A stretch of 64,000 nucleotides of DNA. It comes from Kappaphycus alvarezii (Eukaryota > Rhodophyta > Florideophyceae > Gigartinales > Solieriaceae). Numbering within the stretch: position 1 is the stretch's first letter; every line of letters starts with the position of its first letter. The position numbers and the translations under genes are program-made. Of this stretch, positions 10,241-20,389 are shown piece by piece. The notes beneath the pieces are model-generated. The model saw only the letters and a list, made by a program, of their open reading frames with translations. It was not told where the DNA came from and made no database searches. The DNA lies in contig NADL03000691.1 of NCBI GenBank assembly GCA_002205965.3, forward strand, positions 186,001-250,000, read 5' to 3'.

Positions 10241-10666
10241 CTACTCCTCTTTCCATCGATACCTCTCCCGAGACACGTCAACACCCAAGAAAGGGAGACG
10301 GCGGAGCGGTTTCGGGGCCGTAGGGGGCATGGTCGCCGCGCGTAGGTAGGATTGGGCGGGAGGCAGAGGAGCCGGATTGGGAGATTGGTCCGATTCAGTG
10401 GCAGGAGAAGTTGGTGGGGGAGGGGTCCCAAGAGAGGTCAGGATCTGCAGGACGGAACGAAACTGAGGGTTGTTTTGCAGAAAAGGAGCCAGGGCGGTCG
10501 CTACGGGAGAGTTCTGAACAGCAGAACAGAAGGCAGCTGTGGCTGCGGGGTCGGAGAGGTCGACGACTCCATCAAATATGGAAACGCACTTGACCAGGTA
10601 ATCCATCGACGCATGGGTGAGGGAAACAACGGTGTCGGCATGCCCAGAAGCAGGTCGGGAAGGCAT
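10241..10666 (-). pseudogene. LINE-E ORF1, N-terminal part
   Basis: An ATG-initiated frame starts MPSRPASGHADTVV and has a motif VSIFDGVVDLSDPAATAAF followed by a proline-rich stretch. The same layout recurs on the minus strand at 55433-55762 (MAPRTPSADITIV, VSIVDGQVYLPDPVFTT) at roughly one-third identity, which shows this is a conserved N-terminal ORF1 domain of a LINE family rather than chance. It has no recognised fold. Upstream sequence to about 10980 is pyrimidine-rich on the coding strand and fits a 5' UTR. Confidence 0.6.
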
Positions 10667-10984
10667 GGTGGCAGAAACTGTGGAGTCGGGAGATCACGGG
10701 GAGAGGTAGGGAATAGCCAATAAAAAGATCACGATAGACCAAAAAATCAAGAAGAAGCCAATAAGATAGCGGTGCGGAAAAAGAATCTGGCGAAGATCGG
10801 AAGAGAAGCAAAGAAGAAAAAAAGGAAAAAACCGGTGAAGAGGGAAGATGAGGGTGAAAGCACCGTCGTCGCGCGACAGAGCGCAACCGCAGCAGGACCG
10901 CGGGAGCGGACGCGTACGTCGGACGTGGGAGGGCGTGGTGTAGGGGAAGAGGGAGCGTAAGCGAAGAAATACAAACAAAGAAAA

Positions 10985-11240
10985 GTCAGCTAAAGACTAG
11001 AAAAAGGTCTTCCTTGTCGTTTTGGTTATGAAATCGGCAGTTGCAACTTTTGAGTGCAGATCTCTAATTTGACTTTTTCAGGCTTTGCTTGAAATCTCCT
11101 ATCTTGTTTGGTCTCCCCATATCTTTCGAAATGAAATGATACTTACTCATGACTTTTCTTGACTGTGCACCGACTGACCGACTGTTCAGTCAGGAATATG
11201 GGAATTTTTCTTAAAATAGTGCGACTTTGTAGCTGGGACT
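10985..11240. other. Intergenic, no feature seen
   Basis: No open frame or repeat is supported between the LINE-E 5' end and the duplicated peptide locus. Confidence 0.5.
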
Positions 11241-11811
11241 CGATTGCATACTTCATGCGTCCACAAATAACATTACGTATTGATATTGTTGGCAACATTG
11301 GCACGAATACTCCTGTGGATTATCCGAAAAGGTAGACGCATCAAAGTATGGACTACGGCATATGGTATTGAAAGTCAAGACAGTCGAACTTTTTCAGTCT
11401 TTAGAATTTGTCCTCACAAGAGGATACAAATGCATCTTATGACCCAGTAAACAACACTATTGAAGTGCCATTTTACAGTTAGGAAAGGACTTGCTGTATA
11501 TTTGCACTTCCGTTCCCAAGGAATAGTTTGGTGTGAGAAGTAAACCTCAATTTACACAAAAGATCTCTGAATGAAAACAGTTCTCTTCGAATCCTGAAGA
11601 ACATTGCGAAGCAAGGCCGTAAATGTACCGGTTGCAGCTAGCCAATCTGTTCCTCGAATCCTCCTCACTTCAATTTCTACGATGTCAACCAAGTGCGGAG
11701 GCCTTGCATAGCAGTCAGAAAACGCACATCACAACTGGAGCAATGAATTCTTGTCCGCATAGAACTTTGATCACAGCGAATGTAGGAGCTTATATGCGCG
11801 CATACCACTGA

Positions 11812-11818
11812 TATAAAA
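11812..11818 (+). promoter_or_regulatory. TATA box of the decayed peptide copy
   Basis: TATAAAA lies about 120 bp before the ATG at 11940, at the position equivalent to the TATA box of the intact copy. Confidence 0.55.
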
Positions 11819-11939
11819 TCCAATTCCCGTTTTCCCGTACTCGACTAATTCCATTCCTCGCCATCCGTACAGCACCAACAGTTCATTGTTCAGTCAAAGA
11901 TTGCTTTTATTCATTCCCACACCTCACCAAAACAAAAAA

Positions 11940-12200
11940 ATGATTAAGCCTACCTTCTTTTGGCAATTTTCATGGTTTTGTTCGCCACCATCCTCGCAGC
12001 TGTCCAAGATGAAGACATCCTTGATATGGACGATGTGGACCACCGGATGTCCCGCAGACTATGCGTTAGTCGTTGGCGTGCTTCAATGATGTGCCGTTGT
12101 GCCGTGCAATGGCTGCCGATGATCTCGATTGACGTGTTATAGGATGCCAGCGTGAGACCCGCCGCAGATTCTTGTGCATTTGCCGCCCCATTAGCATGCC
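11940..12200 (+). pseudogene. Decayed paralogue of the cysteine-rich secreted peptide
   Basis: This is the counterpart of the intact gene at 39967-40221. The start ATG and first codons (MIKPTFF) are present, then a frameshift precedes the conserved signal-peptide core (AIFMVLFATILAAVQ) and the acidic propiece (DEDILDMDDVDH). In the mature part, cysteine codons equivalent to several of the six in the intact gene are still visible (for example GCQRETRRRFLCICRP near 12152-12195), but another shift and an in-frame TGA replace the region of the third cysteine. The product cannot be made; the copy is a pseudogene generated by the segmental duplication. Confidence 0.75.
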
Positions 12201-12399
12201 ATTAATACACCTTGGTGATGCTGTGTTGCTTTGGTGCAGATTATGTTTTCTGGAGGATACTGGTTGGCAAAGAAAGACTCAGGGGTTAGTAGTTTATCAT
12301 GTCACTTTGCTGGAGAATAAGCGAGGAACATTGGCACCATCTGGTGTTTGCAGAGAGCATGAACCCCAAATACGTTAAGTACACTATTCCCATAAATGA

Positions 12400-12890
12400 A
12401 CCTATTTGCCAAAATTTATTATACCGTAAGCATTTAGCCTGGTTACAAATCTTTGTCCCATACACCGACTTTGAGAGATTCTAGTCCTACTCAAAATAAC
12501 TGGTTCACTGTCTAATGTCCATCGCTTCCATTTCTATATGCTTTTTGCATCACTACAAACAGCAAAAAAAATTCTGGGAGCAAATTCCCTCATATCAGGG
12601 AAACCCCAAATATTGCATTCAAACTTTTCAGCATCTTTTGGGAATACTGCGTCAATTCCTGCTTCAAAATATCGACTAGCCCGCAAGTAGTTTCCCGACA
12701 ATATTTACGAATATGATTTTCAATAGTGTTTAGGAATCTGATTTGTTTTACTACCAACCCTAATCATAAAGGTACCAGGTAAACGAGGGAAATGATGAGG
12801 GGGGTAGTTTACTTCTTCGTCTGACACTTCTTGCGGGAGGGAATCTAAACGGAGTTACATTTTATGACCGAGTTTTAACAATAGGTCAAA
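12400..12890. other. Intergenic, no feature seen
   Basis: AT-rich sequence without supported genes. I searched it for a 5' LTR matching 17177-17636 and found none. Confidence 0.5.
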
Positions 12891-12896
12891 ACTGCT

Positions 12897-12969
12897 GATA
12901 TACATATGTTGTGGTCCGCTCAGTTGCAAAAGAAAGCCAGCGCATGTGGCTCAGTGGTTAATTTTTTTT
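12897..12969 (+). repeat. 73-bp direct repeat, left copy, with Pol III A-box-like sequence
   Basis: This sequence recurs at 17797-17868 with a few substitutions. Both contain GTTGTGGTCCGCT and GCGCATGTGGCTCAGTGG; the latter resembles a tRNA A box (TGGCTCAGTGGTTA). The two copies bracket copia-1. Confidence 0.7.
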
Positions 12970-12973
12970 AGCA

Positions 12974-12987
12974 GGTTATCGGCCCAG
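12974..12987 (+). other. Primer binding site of copia-1 (initiator tRNA-Met half-molecule type)
   Basis: GGTTATCGGCCCAG matches 13 of 14 bases of GGTTATGGGCCCAG, the complement of the anticodon arm of initiator tRNA-Met, which Drosophila copia is known to use as an internally cleaved primer. It follows a ...TTAGCA end typical of an LTR. Confidence 0.6.
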
Positions 12988-13155
12988 AAAACCGGAGTTA
13001 ATTTCCCTCGCTTACTTCACCTTTGCCCTCTTCCTCTTCATCACCATTTTTACCCTCCCTTTGTTACCAAGCTACTCACCGCCTACCTGCTGTTACTGTT
13101 GCTGACTAGATTCTAATCGATAGAAGTCAGCAAGCGTGCATACAGATTTGATGGA

Positions 13156-13758
13156 GTGATTGGGGAGGATTTTGGTGTTTGGGAGGCACGAACTGAGGCT
13201 GCCTTGGAGAAGAAAGGTGTTTTGAACGTGGTACTTGAGGACGTAGTTGGAGATGGGAAGAGAGATTTGGATTCCAGTGTGAAGCTCTCCGTTGCAAAGG
13301 CCCGAGCGATCATCATGTCGGTGCTAGGGGAAAGGCCCATGAAATTTGTCATTCCTTTCAAGAATGACCCACATAAGATGTGGAAAAAGCTAAAGAAGCT
13401 TTATTCCGTAACAAATGTAGCGGCGAGAGTCCAGCTCCAGTCACAGCTCATGAAGTTGTCATACAGAGATCAACGTATGAAGGAGTACACCGGGATGCTC
13501 GAGGAGTTATTCAACCGTCTCTCGTTAATGGGTAGCCCAATAAGTGAGGATATGCAAGTCACTTGTTTTCTGGCATCTTTTGGATCAAAGAGTGGTTCCC
13601 CCTTCGGTCATGCCATCGCATCACTGCAGGCAGCCGGAGGCAACCTGTCATGGGAAAAGTTAACTGCGGTTATTTTACAAGAGTATGAAGAACAGCAGTG
13701 GAATGAAAGGGATTCACAGAAGGCTGCTGGTGTGGAAAGAGTTCTGCCAGAGCATTGA
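13156..13758 (+). pseudogene. copia-1 gag capsid region
   Basis: The frame encodes a UBN2-like gag: FDGVIGEDFGVWEARTEAAL at the N-terminus, a FKNDPHKMWKKLKKLY motif typical of copia gag, and a long helical region. The reading frame is open upstream of the ATG at 13156 (SKRAYRFDGV), so the true start has probably been lost; the codon at the expected place is not ATG. It shifts frame near 13690 into the zinc-knuckle part. Confidence 0.8.
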
Positions 13759-15104
13759 AAGCTCAGTATTAGGGAAGGGTAAGCGCAAACCGGACAAAAG
13801 AGCGTGCTTCCGATGTGTCAAGGTTGGCCACATAGCAAGAAATTGCTGGACTCTTGACAAAGAAGGTAGATCACCGAGTACGAAGGGAACAGATGGTTCA
13901 GTAAACCATGCGACTAAGATGATGACAGCTCAACGGCAAGGGCACGTTGAGCTGTACAAGACGCCTACAGATGTTGTCCAGGTTGTTGACTTTGGTGCGT
14001 CAGACCATATGGTCAACAGTATGGAGTTTATGTATGATTTAGAGCGGCTCCCTGATCCAAGGGAAATTTTGATAGGGGATGGCTCGGTGGGGAAGGCCAC
14101 TCACAAGGGTAACGTTGCCATTGAGGTCGATTTAAACAATCGCAAAGAGAAATCATACAGGAGGGAGTTTTTTATTGACAACGTATTACTAGTGCCCAAG
14201 CGGCACACCTTTCTGACCTCATGCGCCGCGCTTTGTCATGCAGGGCATCGCGTAACATTTTATGGAGACACTTTTGTTGCAGTTCGAGGTGGACGAGTAT
14301 GCTTCCGTGGAACACTACGAAATGGAATTTACACTGTGAATGGAAGTATGCGGAGCTTTGCTTGGGGATCATCTACCCCTCAGGAGGTAGTGCGAGAATG
14401 GCTACCACGAAGGGAGAGACCTTGTGGCATGATAGATCGGGTCATGCTAACACAGATTCAATCAAAAATCTCATCAGAAAGAACGCTGTACTTGGGTTAG
14501 ACTTGAGTGCGCCACGGCGCGCAGGCAGGTACTGTGGAGCTTGCCTAAAGGGAAAGCAGCATAAGCTCTCATTGCATACCAGAACTCAGAGATCGACGAA
14601 AATAGGGGAGTTCATACACAGTGACCTGTCAGGCAAAATGTCAGAGACCTCTTTGGGTGGTTCCAAGTATTACGTGAAACTTATCGATGAGTGCTCCGGC
14701 TATATCGTGGTTTTCGCTCTTGCTAAGAAAAGCGACATTGCTGACGCATTTAAACGGTTACCCGTGTGGTTTGAGAGGCGCTACAATTGTTCAATCAAGC
14801 GTCTGCATTGCGACGGAGGAGGCGAATATGTCGCGCCCCAGGACTACCTGACAAAAGGGGAGTAGAGATGCACGGCCATCCGTCATACTGTCCTGAATTG
14901 AATGGAATAGGGAAGCGTACAAACCGCACGTTGATCGATAGTGCCCATTCAATGATTTTTCACGCAAAGATGCCTATTGTTTTTTGTGCTGAGGCTGTCG
15001 CTCACGCAGCGGAAATACGAAACAGGTTTCTCTGTCCTACTAACTCAACTAAGACTTCGTATGCGGTGCTCACAGGGATGAAGCCACTTGTTGATCATCT
15101 CTGA
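13685..15104 (+). pseudogene. copia-1 nucleocapsid, protease and integrase
   Basis: In order: a CCHC zinc knuckle (CFRCVKVGHIARNC) near 13807-13848; an aspartic protease active site VVDFGASDHMV near 13985, with D-F-G in place of D-S-G; a gag-pre-integrase zinc domain (WHDRSGHAN ... CGACLKG) at about 14425-14550; and the integrase core with HSDLSG and HCDGGGEYV supplying the two Asp. The third catalytic position, normally Glu in NGxAERxNRT, reads NGIGKRTNRT, that is Lys (codon AAG at 14913-14915). Frames shift near 14390 and 14865. All three enzyme activities are lost. Confidence 0.85.
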
Positions 15105-15479
15105 GTGTTTGGGAGTTTGGCATGGCGTCATGTGCCGAAAGAGAAACGCAATAAGTTAATGGCACGAGCCGAAAAAGGCATTATTATAGGCTGCTATGAC
15201 AACGGGACGTACAAAATTTGGCTGGGTTCTGGACTAAATCCTGTGGTTGCGAAACACCTTTGCATTTCAGAGAACGAATCCTCCTCTGTTGAATGGTATG
15301 TGCTTGAAAGTAGCACACCAGATACATATCCTGACGAGGCACAGGCAGAAACAGACGAAGACGAGGCCACTGGAGACACACCACGTGTGTCAGCCTCTCA
15401 CACAACAGAGGAGTTGCTCACATACATCCCCCGGAAAATTCAGACGAACCATCCCTCCGGAGCCCAAGGGCACGGATAA
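15105..15479 (+). pseudogene. copia-1 integrase C-terminus and linker
   Basis: VFGSLAWRHVPKEKRNKLMA followed by GIIIGCYDNGTYKIWL is the conserved C-terminal integrase segment of copia elements (usually VFGCxAYxHxPxxKRxKLxxR, then GYxxGxKxYRxxD). A stop (TGA) at 15102-15104 separates it from the core. The following acidic stretch is the usual variable linker before RT. Confidence 0.75.
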
Positions 15480-15699
15480 TGGAACTGCAGATGGCGGCAG
15501 CTTATAGGGGCTGATTTGGAACATGGTGATAAGGTGAAGGTTCAGATATTACACACTGTGGTGGGGATTCAGAGAAGAGAGAGTATCCGTCTCGAAACCG
15601 GAGACAGGTGTCCTTTTATGTTCCAGGTAGCCCACATGTTGCGGTTCACTCGGATGATGAACCGTTGATAACAAAAGCCCTGGCAGGGAAGGAATGAAA

Positions 15700-16345
15700 G
15701 GAATGGGGAGCTACAATCAAATCTGAGATGAAATCACTGCAGGAGCACCAGACGTGGACCCTTGGCGTACTTTTAAACGGCGTTAAACCTCTGTCCACTA
15801 GGTTAATATTGAAGAAAAAGAGGAAAGCTGATGGATCTGTGGCTAGATACAAAGCCAGGTTAGTTGTGCGCGGATTCTTGCAAGGTAACGTCGAGGACCC
15901 ATATGCGCCAGTTGTGGATTTTGCTTCTGTAAGAACTGCACTTACTATTGATGCCAGAAGAGGGTATTATATTGATCAAATGGGTGTTCGGATAGCTTTC
16001 TTGCATGGTGACATTGCTGACGACATATACGTTCTCCCACCAGAGGGTGCTGGTATTTCAGTCAAGCCTGGACATGCGTTGAAACTACGAAAGGGTCTTT
16101 ATGGGATCAAACAGGCTCCTGTATTTGGTTTGAGAAATATATTCGTACCGTCAAAGAGTTAAATTTTTCGGAGCTTACAGCAGATCCCTGCATCTTCCGC
16201 AAAGGATTCGTTTGGGTGCTTCTTTATGTTGATGATGTTATATTGATGGGATCGTCAATGAGGGACATCAAGGAAGTGAAAGCGCAGCTTTCGTCTAAAC
16301 TGGATATGAAAGATTTAGGGGAACTGCAGGAGTTTCTAGGGTGAA
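15700..16345 (+). pseudogene. copia-1 reverse transcriptase
   Basis: The RT starts with EWGATIKSEMKSLQEHQTWT-like sequence, then KARLVVRGFLQ and the motif A block. Motif A reads QMGVRIAFLHGDI; the catalytic Asp of the usual QMDVKTAFLHGDL is Gly (codon GGT at 15983-15985). GLYGIKQAP follows, then a frameshift near 16120, after which LLYVDDVILMGSS (YVDD intact, about 16224-16240) and DMKDLGELQEFLG are readable. Loss of the motif A Asp means no polymerase activity. Confidence 0.85.
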
Positions 16346-16349
16346 GTTC

Positions 16350-17182
16350 TGTCGAGAGGAAGAGAGGTCTTATTTGTCTCAAGCTCACTATGTGCGCCAG
16401 TTGCTTGAGCGGTTTGGCATGGCTGACTGTAAGCCAGTCAATACTCCTGCGTTTATGTAACGAGTAATTGCAGAGTCTGACAATCGAGTGGATCAGAGAT
16501 ATTATCAGGAAATTGTTTGGGCTCTCCTCTATCTTTCCACCTGTACTCGCCCGATATATCTGAGGTAGTGAACTTACTATGTCGTAGAGCCGCCTTCCCG
16601 ACTGAATCAGATCTTCTTGCAACGAAAAAAGTACTGAGGGTTCTCAAAGGAACAGTTGAACTTTCGCTGAAGCTTACAGTGGACGATGGACCTTTGTTTT
16701 GTTATTGTAATAGCGATTGGGCTGGCTATTACAGTGAACGAAAGCCCACAACGGGAATTCTGATTCAGCTACGCTCAACCAGCGTTTACTGGTCGACTGC
16801 GAAGCAGGACTATGTGGCGCTGTTGTCCACAGAAGCCGAGCACATTGCAATGTGTGAGGCTAGTAAGGTTTTGATCTGGATACGAATGCTTCTGTGCGAA
16901 TTTGATGATACAGTTACTGATGCGACCACATTGTATGAATATAGTCAAGGCGCGATACGTTGGGGATCGAAGAGCGTACGAAATGCCAAGCTTGTGGCAA
17001 TTCGCCGGAACTTTGTTAAAGAAAAGGTTGACCGTCAAGAGATCAACCTGCGCTACTGCCCTACGGAGTATATGTTGGCCGACGAACTCACCAAGCCTCT
17101 TTTACGTGTGAAGTTTGAAAGTCATCGTCAAAGCATGGGGGTCTGTGAGAACATGGATGCGATGGGCAAGAGGGGGTGTTAA
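16350..17182 (+). pseudogene. copia-1 RNase H and C-terminus
   Basis: The open frame 16517-17182 covers the copia RNase H domain: NSDWAGYYSERKPTTG supplies the first Asp, LLSTEAEHIAMCEA the Glu, and EYSQGAI replaces the usual CDNQGAI, so the second Asp is lost. The domain ends with CPTEYMLADELTKPL and a TAA that overlaps the first bases of the LTR, as is usual in copia elements. Confidence 0.85.
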
Positions 17183-17636
17183 TTTGTGTGCCCATCCATC
17201 AATGTATTTGTCGAGTTTGTTTGCTTACTAATTTGGACTGCGATTTGTGTATTGTGATCAGCACATATGGTGAAGGAAATACAGTACGTATATTACGTAC
17301 ACGTTGTCCTATCCTTATTGGATAGCTTACCATTTTCACACTGCATTGAGCAGTGCGGTGTCAGGACCTCTGGACCATTGCGAATGTTACAGGTAGGCTT
17401 CACGAGGCTCTACATTTGTACTGAATAGACATTGAGTAAGGAATACAGGTGACAAGCGGGCAGTCTTATGGAGAAGATGTCGACTGGAAGCCGAAAGAAG
17501 ACAGAAAGGATTTTACCAGTAGAGTAGTATATAATCCCGTGGGTTTTACCGTCGCTTTGAGTTTAGAATTGAAGCAAGCACGAGAAAGAGAATCAACTTG
17601 CCCGACCACTGCTTCAGAAAGACACTGCGCTTAGCA
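17177..17636 (+). repeat. LTR of copia-1 (3' LTR)
   Basis: The LTR starts TGTTAATTTG directly after a purine tract (AAGAGGGGG) and ends CTTAGCA, giving the TG...CA ends. A TATA box (TATATAAT) lies at 17528-17535. A second primer-binding-site-like sequence follows at 17637. The matching 5' LTR is missing on the left. Confidence 0.7.
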
Positions 17637-17796
17637 GGTTATGGGCCTAGTTGACGTTGCCGCTGTGGTCGCGGGTTCGAACCCCCCTGGGTGCACTGAG
17701 TTGGATATTTGTCATGAGCGTTACTGCAATGCTCTGTGTAAGCTCTGAACCCCTTGTCAAGCATCTTTTGGTAGTGCCTCTGAGCGAGGGGTGTGT
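17637..17796 (+). other. PBS-like sequence followed by tRNA-like B box
   Basis: GGTTATGGGCCTAG (17637-17650) matches the copia PBS in 13 of 14 bases and directly follows the LTR end, as if another copia internal region began here. About 25 bp on is GGTTCGAACCC, a textbook Pol III B box, in a T-arm-like context. It does not fold into a full tRNA with its upstream sequence, so I do not call a tRNA gene. It may be a tRNA-derived SINE into which copia sequences recombined. Confidence 0.5.
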
Positions 17797-17868
17797 TGAT
17801 ATATATATGTTGTGGTCCGCTGAGTTGCACAAGAGAGCCAGCGCATGTGGCTCAGTGGCTAACGTTTT
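17797..17868 (+). repeat. 73-bp direct repeat, right copy, with A-box-like sequence
   Basis: It matches 12897-12969 and carries the same GCGCATGTGGCTCAGTGG core. Confidence 0.7.
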
Positions 17869-18064
17869 TTAACAAAAACGTCGTCGGGTATTGTAAATTT
17901 AAACAGGTGTGAAATATCAACCAATGCAAACTTGTGACTATGAGCTGATTCAATCGAAAGTAATATCAAAGTTGTATCGACACAAATAATTGTAGCATCC
18001 AATTAGTCTCAATTCCTCCCTAATTATTTTGTTGGAATTTTAATTGAGTCGATTATGTGTCTGG

Positions 18065-18127
18065 ATTACTTTGGGATTGACTTGAATATGTCTTTCAATA
18101 GTAAAACACTTAGACCTTCCCCGCCTT
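18065..18127 (+). repeat. LINE-B 3'-terminal motif, diverged
   Basis: Read toward the right it ends AGTAAAACACTTAGACCTTC then CCCGCC, equivalent to the reverse complement of the consensus tip; the GGAAGATAT core is degraded. The rest of 17870-18540 shows no supported gene. Confidence 0.45.
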
Positions 18128-18549
18128 AATAAACAAACGCAATGGACGCCAAAATTAATACTAATCCCATCTTTAAATTATCATCGTTCTAAATATCCAC
18201 TCTAATGATAGGTTATGACTGGCATCAACGGGAAAATAAATCACAAAATACGCGAGATGATACTTTTTGCAGGACTAAAATGGTACAGTAGACTTTATCG
18301 GACAAGCACGAGAGGTGGAATTGAAAGAAGAGTAGATACAAAATTACCAGATTTTATAGGGGTAGGTTCAAAAGACTCACTTCAAAACTACAGAGCTGAT
18401 AAAAGGCATTGAATTTCCTCGAGAACGGCTTTGGAGTAATGTGAATGCAAGAACTTTGCAATAAAAACTTCAGCTCTAATGTACAAGAACTCAGACGATT
18501 CTTGGTAACTTCGAAGTACCAAATATAGACATAGAGCATAGATAAAGGT

Positions 18550-19090
18550 TGCACATGAATAAGAAAGTGTTTACTTTGTGTGAAGGAAAGCTTTTTCGTC
18601 TCACTGAAGCCGTTCATCGACTAGTAACCCCGTCAAGGGAAGGAATCAAGACATTGGGTACATTTAATTTTGATCTGGGTCATCAGAATCCTGGGACAGA
18701 ATTTTTACCGAAAGATTTCGGTAACCCAATGTACAAAAAAGAGTACTTACAAGTTCGCCAAAAAATGTGAGGAATGTCAAAAGTTAAATTCAATCCAAAA
18801 GCATGATAATACACGAAGGTATCAGATTCCAGGCCTTCCTGAAACTTTCGCGCTATATTTTGCCGGTCCAAAAATAGAATACCAAATATCCAGCTCAAAC
18901 CTTTTCAGTCAGCTCAAAATTACTTGTATGTCATGTAAATTACATACAACAGCCTTTGAAGTGGCCAAAAGTACAGGCAAATTACTCCAACCCTTGCATT
19001 ATAACGGAGGAGCGACAATAGTGTTATACGCTCTGTTCAAGCTGAGGCAAGAGACCGGTAGGGTTCTTTCACGCAGTTATTCTAGTTTCT
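18550..19090 (+). pseudogene. Integrase relic of a Ty3/gypsy-like retroelement
   Basis: Two overlapping frames give an integrase zinc domain: GKLFRLTEAVHRLVTPSREG, then LGHQNPGT, then after a shift CEECQKLNSIQKHD (the CxxC pair), then LPETFALYFAGP. The latter corresponds to the start of the catalytic core, usually P-F-E-x-x-x-x-D-F-x-G-P, with the first catalytic Asp replaced by Tyr. The frame ends soon after. It is a short, old fragment unrelated in sequence to the chromovirus at 25-35 kb as far as I can judge. Confidence 0.55.
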
Positions 19091-19099
19091 GATTATAAA

Positions 19100-20380
19100 A
19101 TACCTAAATAATTTCCTATTAAGGAATACGTGGGACCCCAAAAATGCACTTATTCGGAAATACAGAACAATTTACATAGGAGGAAAGAGAGCTTGGGAAT
19201 GGATTGCATCTTTTTCGCAAGCTCGCTACCAGCTCCATTTCATCATTCACTTCTAAATTAATATATACATATTTTATGTAGGTTGAAAGGTTCACGGCTT
19301 CCCGGGGTATTAATAACAACTACTACTAAAAGCTTTTTTTTCGTTCCCAAACGGGCAGTTGTGGAGGAAAGTCCAATTCTCGGAGAAATTATACGTAATT
19401 CTTCCGTTGGAAGATATGGGGAATTGGATACCAGGGACCTGTCGCCAACCCATCTGAATTTAGTACGCCCATGTTTTTTTCCCAAATAGCATAAAGATAT
19501 ATACCTGAGACGGTATAAATTACCACCGGATATGAAATAAACATTAGTCCAGTACCCGCCGCGCGAGACTCATCCTATACCTCGTCACAACGTAAGTGCA
19601 AATAGGGAAGCTGATCCTCTTGGAGCAGTGATGATGACCCAAAGAGGGCCTTCGCAGGACCATAAAACGCTAACAAAAGGTTCTAGACGTCCCCCGTGAT
19701 GACCTTCTGCAGACCAAAATGTACAAAGAGAACGGTCGTGGACATTTGTGGAAAGAACCATTCAAATCTTCATCTATTATTTTTCTCCATAATAATACAC
19801 AGCATATTTTCGGCAGAGGGAGAGAATATCTTTTGGGTGCGCAACACCTCCGAGGACGCGACCAAGGCCCAAGTCATTTTCTATTTATTAATAATAAAAT
19901 TATTACCTTTTAGGGAGCTACATGAACTTCAGTTATGATACGAAGATTCAATCTTGATACAATGAAACCATATCCATTGGGCAGACCACATGCTCTAGCG
20001 AAAATATAGCAGAAAATAAATAAAATAGCATGAAATAAATGAAAAGCCAAGATATTTGCCTTAAAAAAGATGATTTGATATGCACTAAACATATTCACAC
20101 CGAAAAAATATTAGAGAGGACTTAATTTGAATACTTAATTTGAATTTACACGGGAAATGAATCCAACCTCAATGTACGACTTTATTTTCTTGTTATGTTT
20201 GAAGATTTGATCCTACTTTTTCAAAAAGAAGATCTTTCGACTTTGGATCCGCTTCGTCCTCCAAATTCAGTTTCTATATTTTATCAACCATGTTTTTTAT
20301 TATTTACCTGAATTATTTACGCTTATTTTATCAGTCTTTGGGACTGAAAAACTGTTGCTTCTGGCTTTATTTAAACCCAT
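19100..20380. other. AT-rich intergenic, no gene seen
   Basis: Short open frames here begin with non-ATG codons or show no domain. Possible remnants of the element whose integrase lies at 18.55-19.09 kb cannot be confirmed. Confidence 0.4.
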
Positions 20381-20389
20381 GGTGCCGAA

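Larger units (their letters stand above)
7925..10980 (-). mobile_element. LINE-E: 5' half of a non-LTR retrotransposon
   Basis: On the minus strand the order is a T-rich 5' UTR (about 10980-10670), ORF1 in two pieces (10666-10241 and 9771-8918), then ORF2 starting at 8928 and running through the RT fingers to about 7925, where similarity stops before the catalytic motifs. Losing the 3' half is the reverse of normal LINE truncation, so a later deletion or rearrangement is likely. About 450 bp at 9775-10235 between the two ORF1 pieces look unrelated and may be an insertion. Confidence 0.65.
11265..12400 (+). repeat. Duplicated segment carrying the decayed peptide locus
   Basis: This segment aligns with 39267-40370 along its whole length, including the region upstream of the promoter (shared ACGTATTGATATTG and GGATACAAATGCAT), the TATA area, the leader (CTTCAATTTCTACG) and the coding region. 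Divergence includes small indels throughout. Confidence 0.8.
12974..17636 (+). mobile_element. copia-1: degenerate Ty1/copia retrotransposon
   Basis: A primer binding site at 12974-12987 is followed by gag, protease, integrase, RT and RNase H in the copia order and an LTR at 17177-17636. No 5' LTR matching the 3' LTR exists in front of the PBS. Frames shift at least eight times and key catalytic residues have changed, so it is dead. Confidence 0.85.

Noticed and set aside
12510..12972. A 5' LTR for copia-1 in the 460 bp before the PBS
   Set aside because: The sequence shows no similarity to the 17177-17636 LTR.
17627..17710. tRNA gene suggested by the GGTTCGAACCC B box
   Set aside because: The T-arm is plausible but no D-arm or acceptor-stem partner exists at the right distance upstream, so it is treated as tRNA-like repeat sequence.
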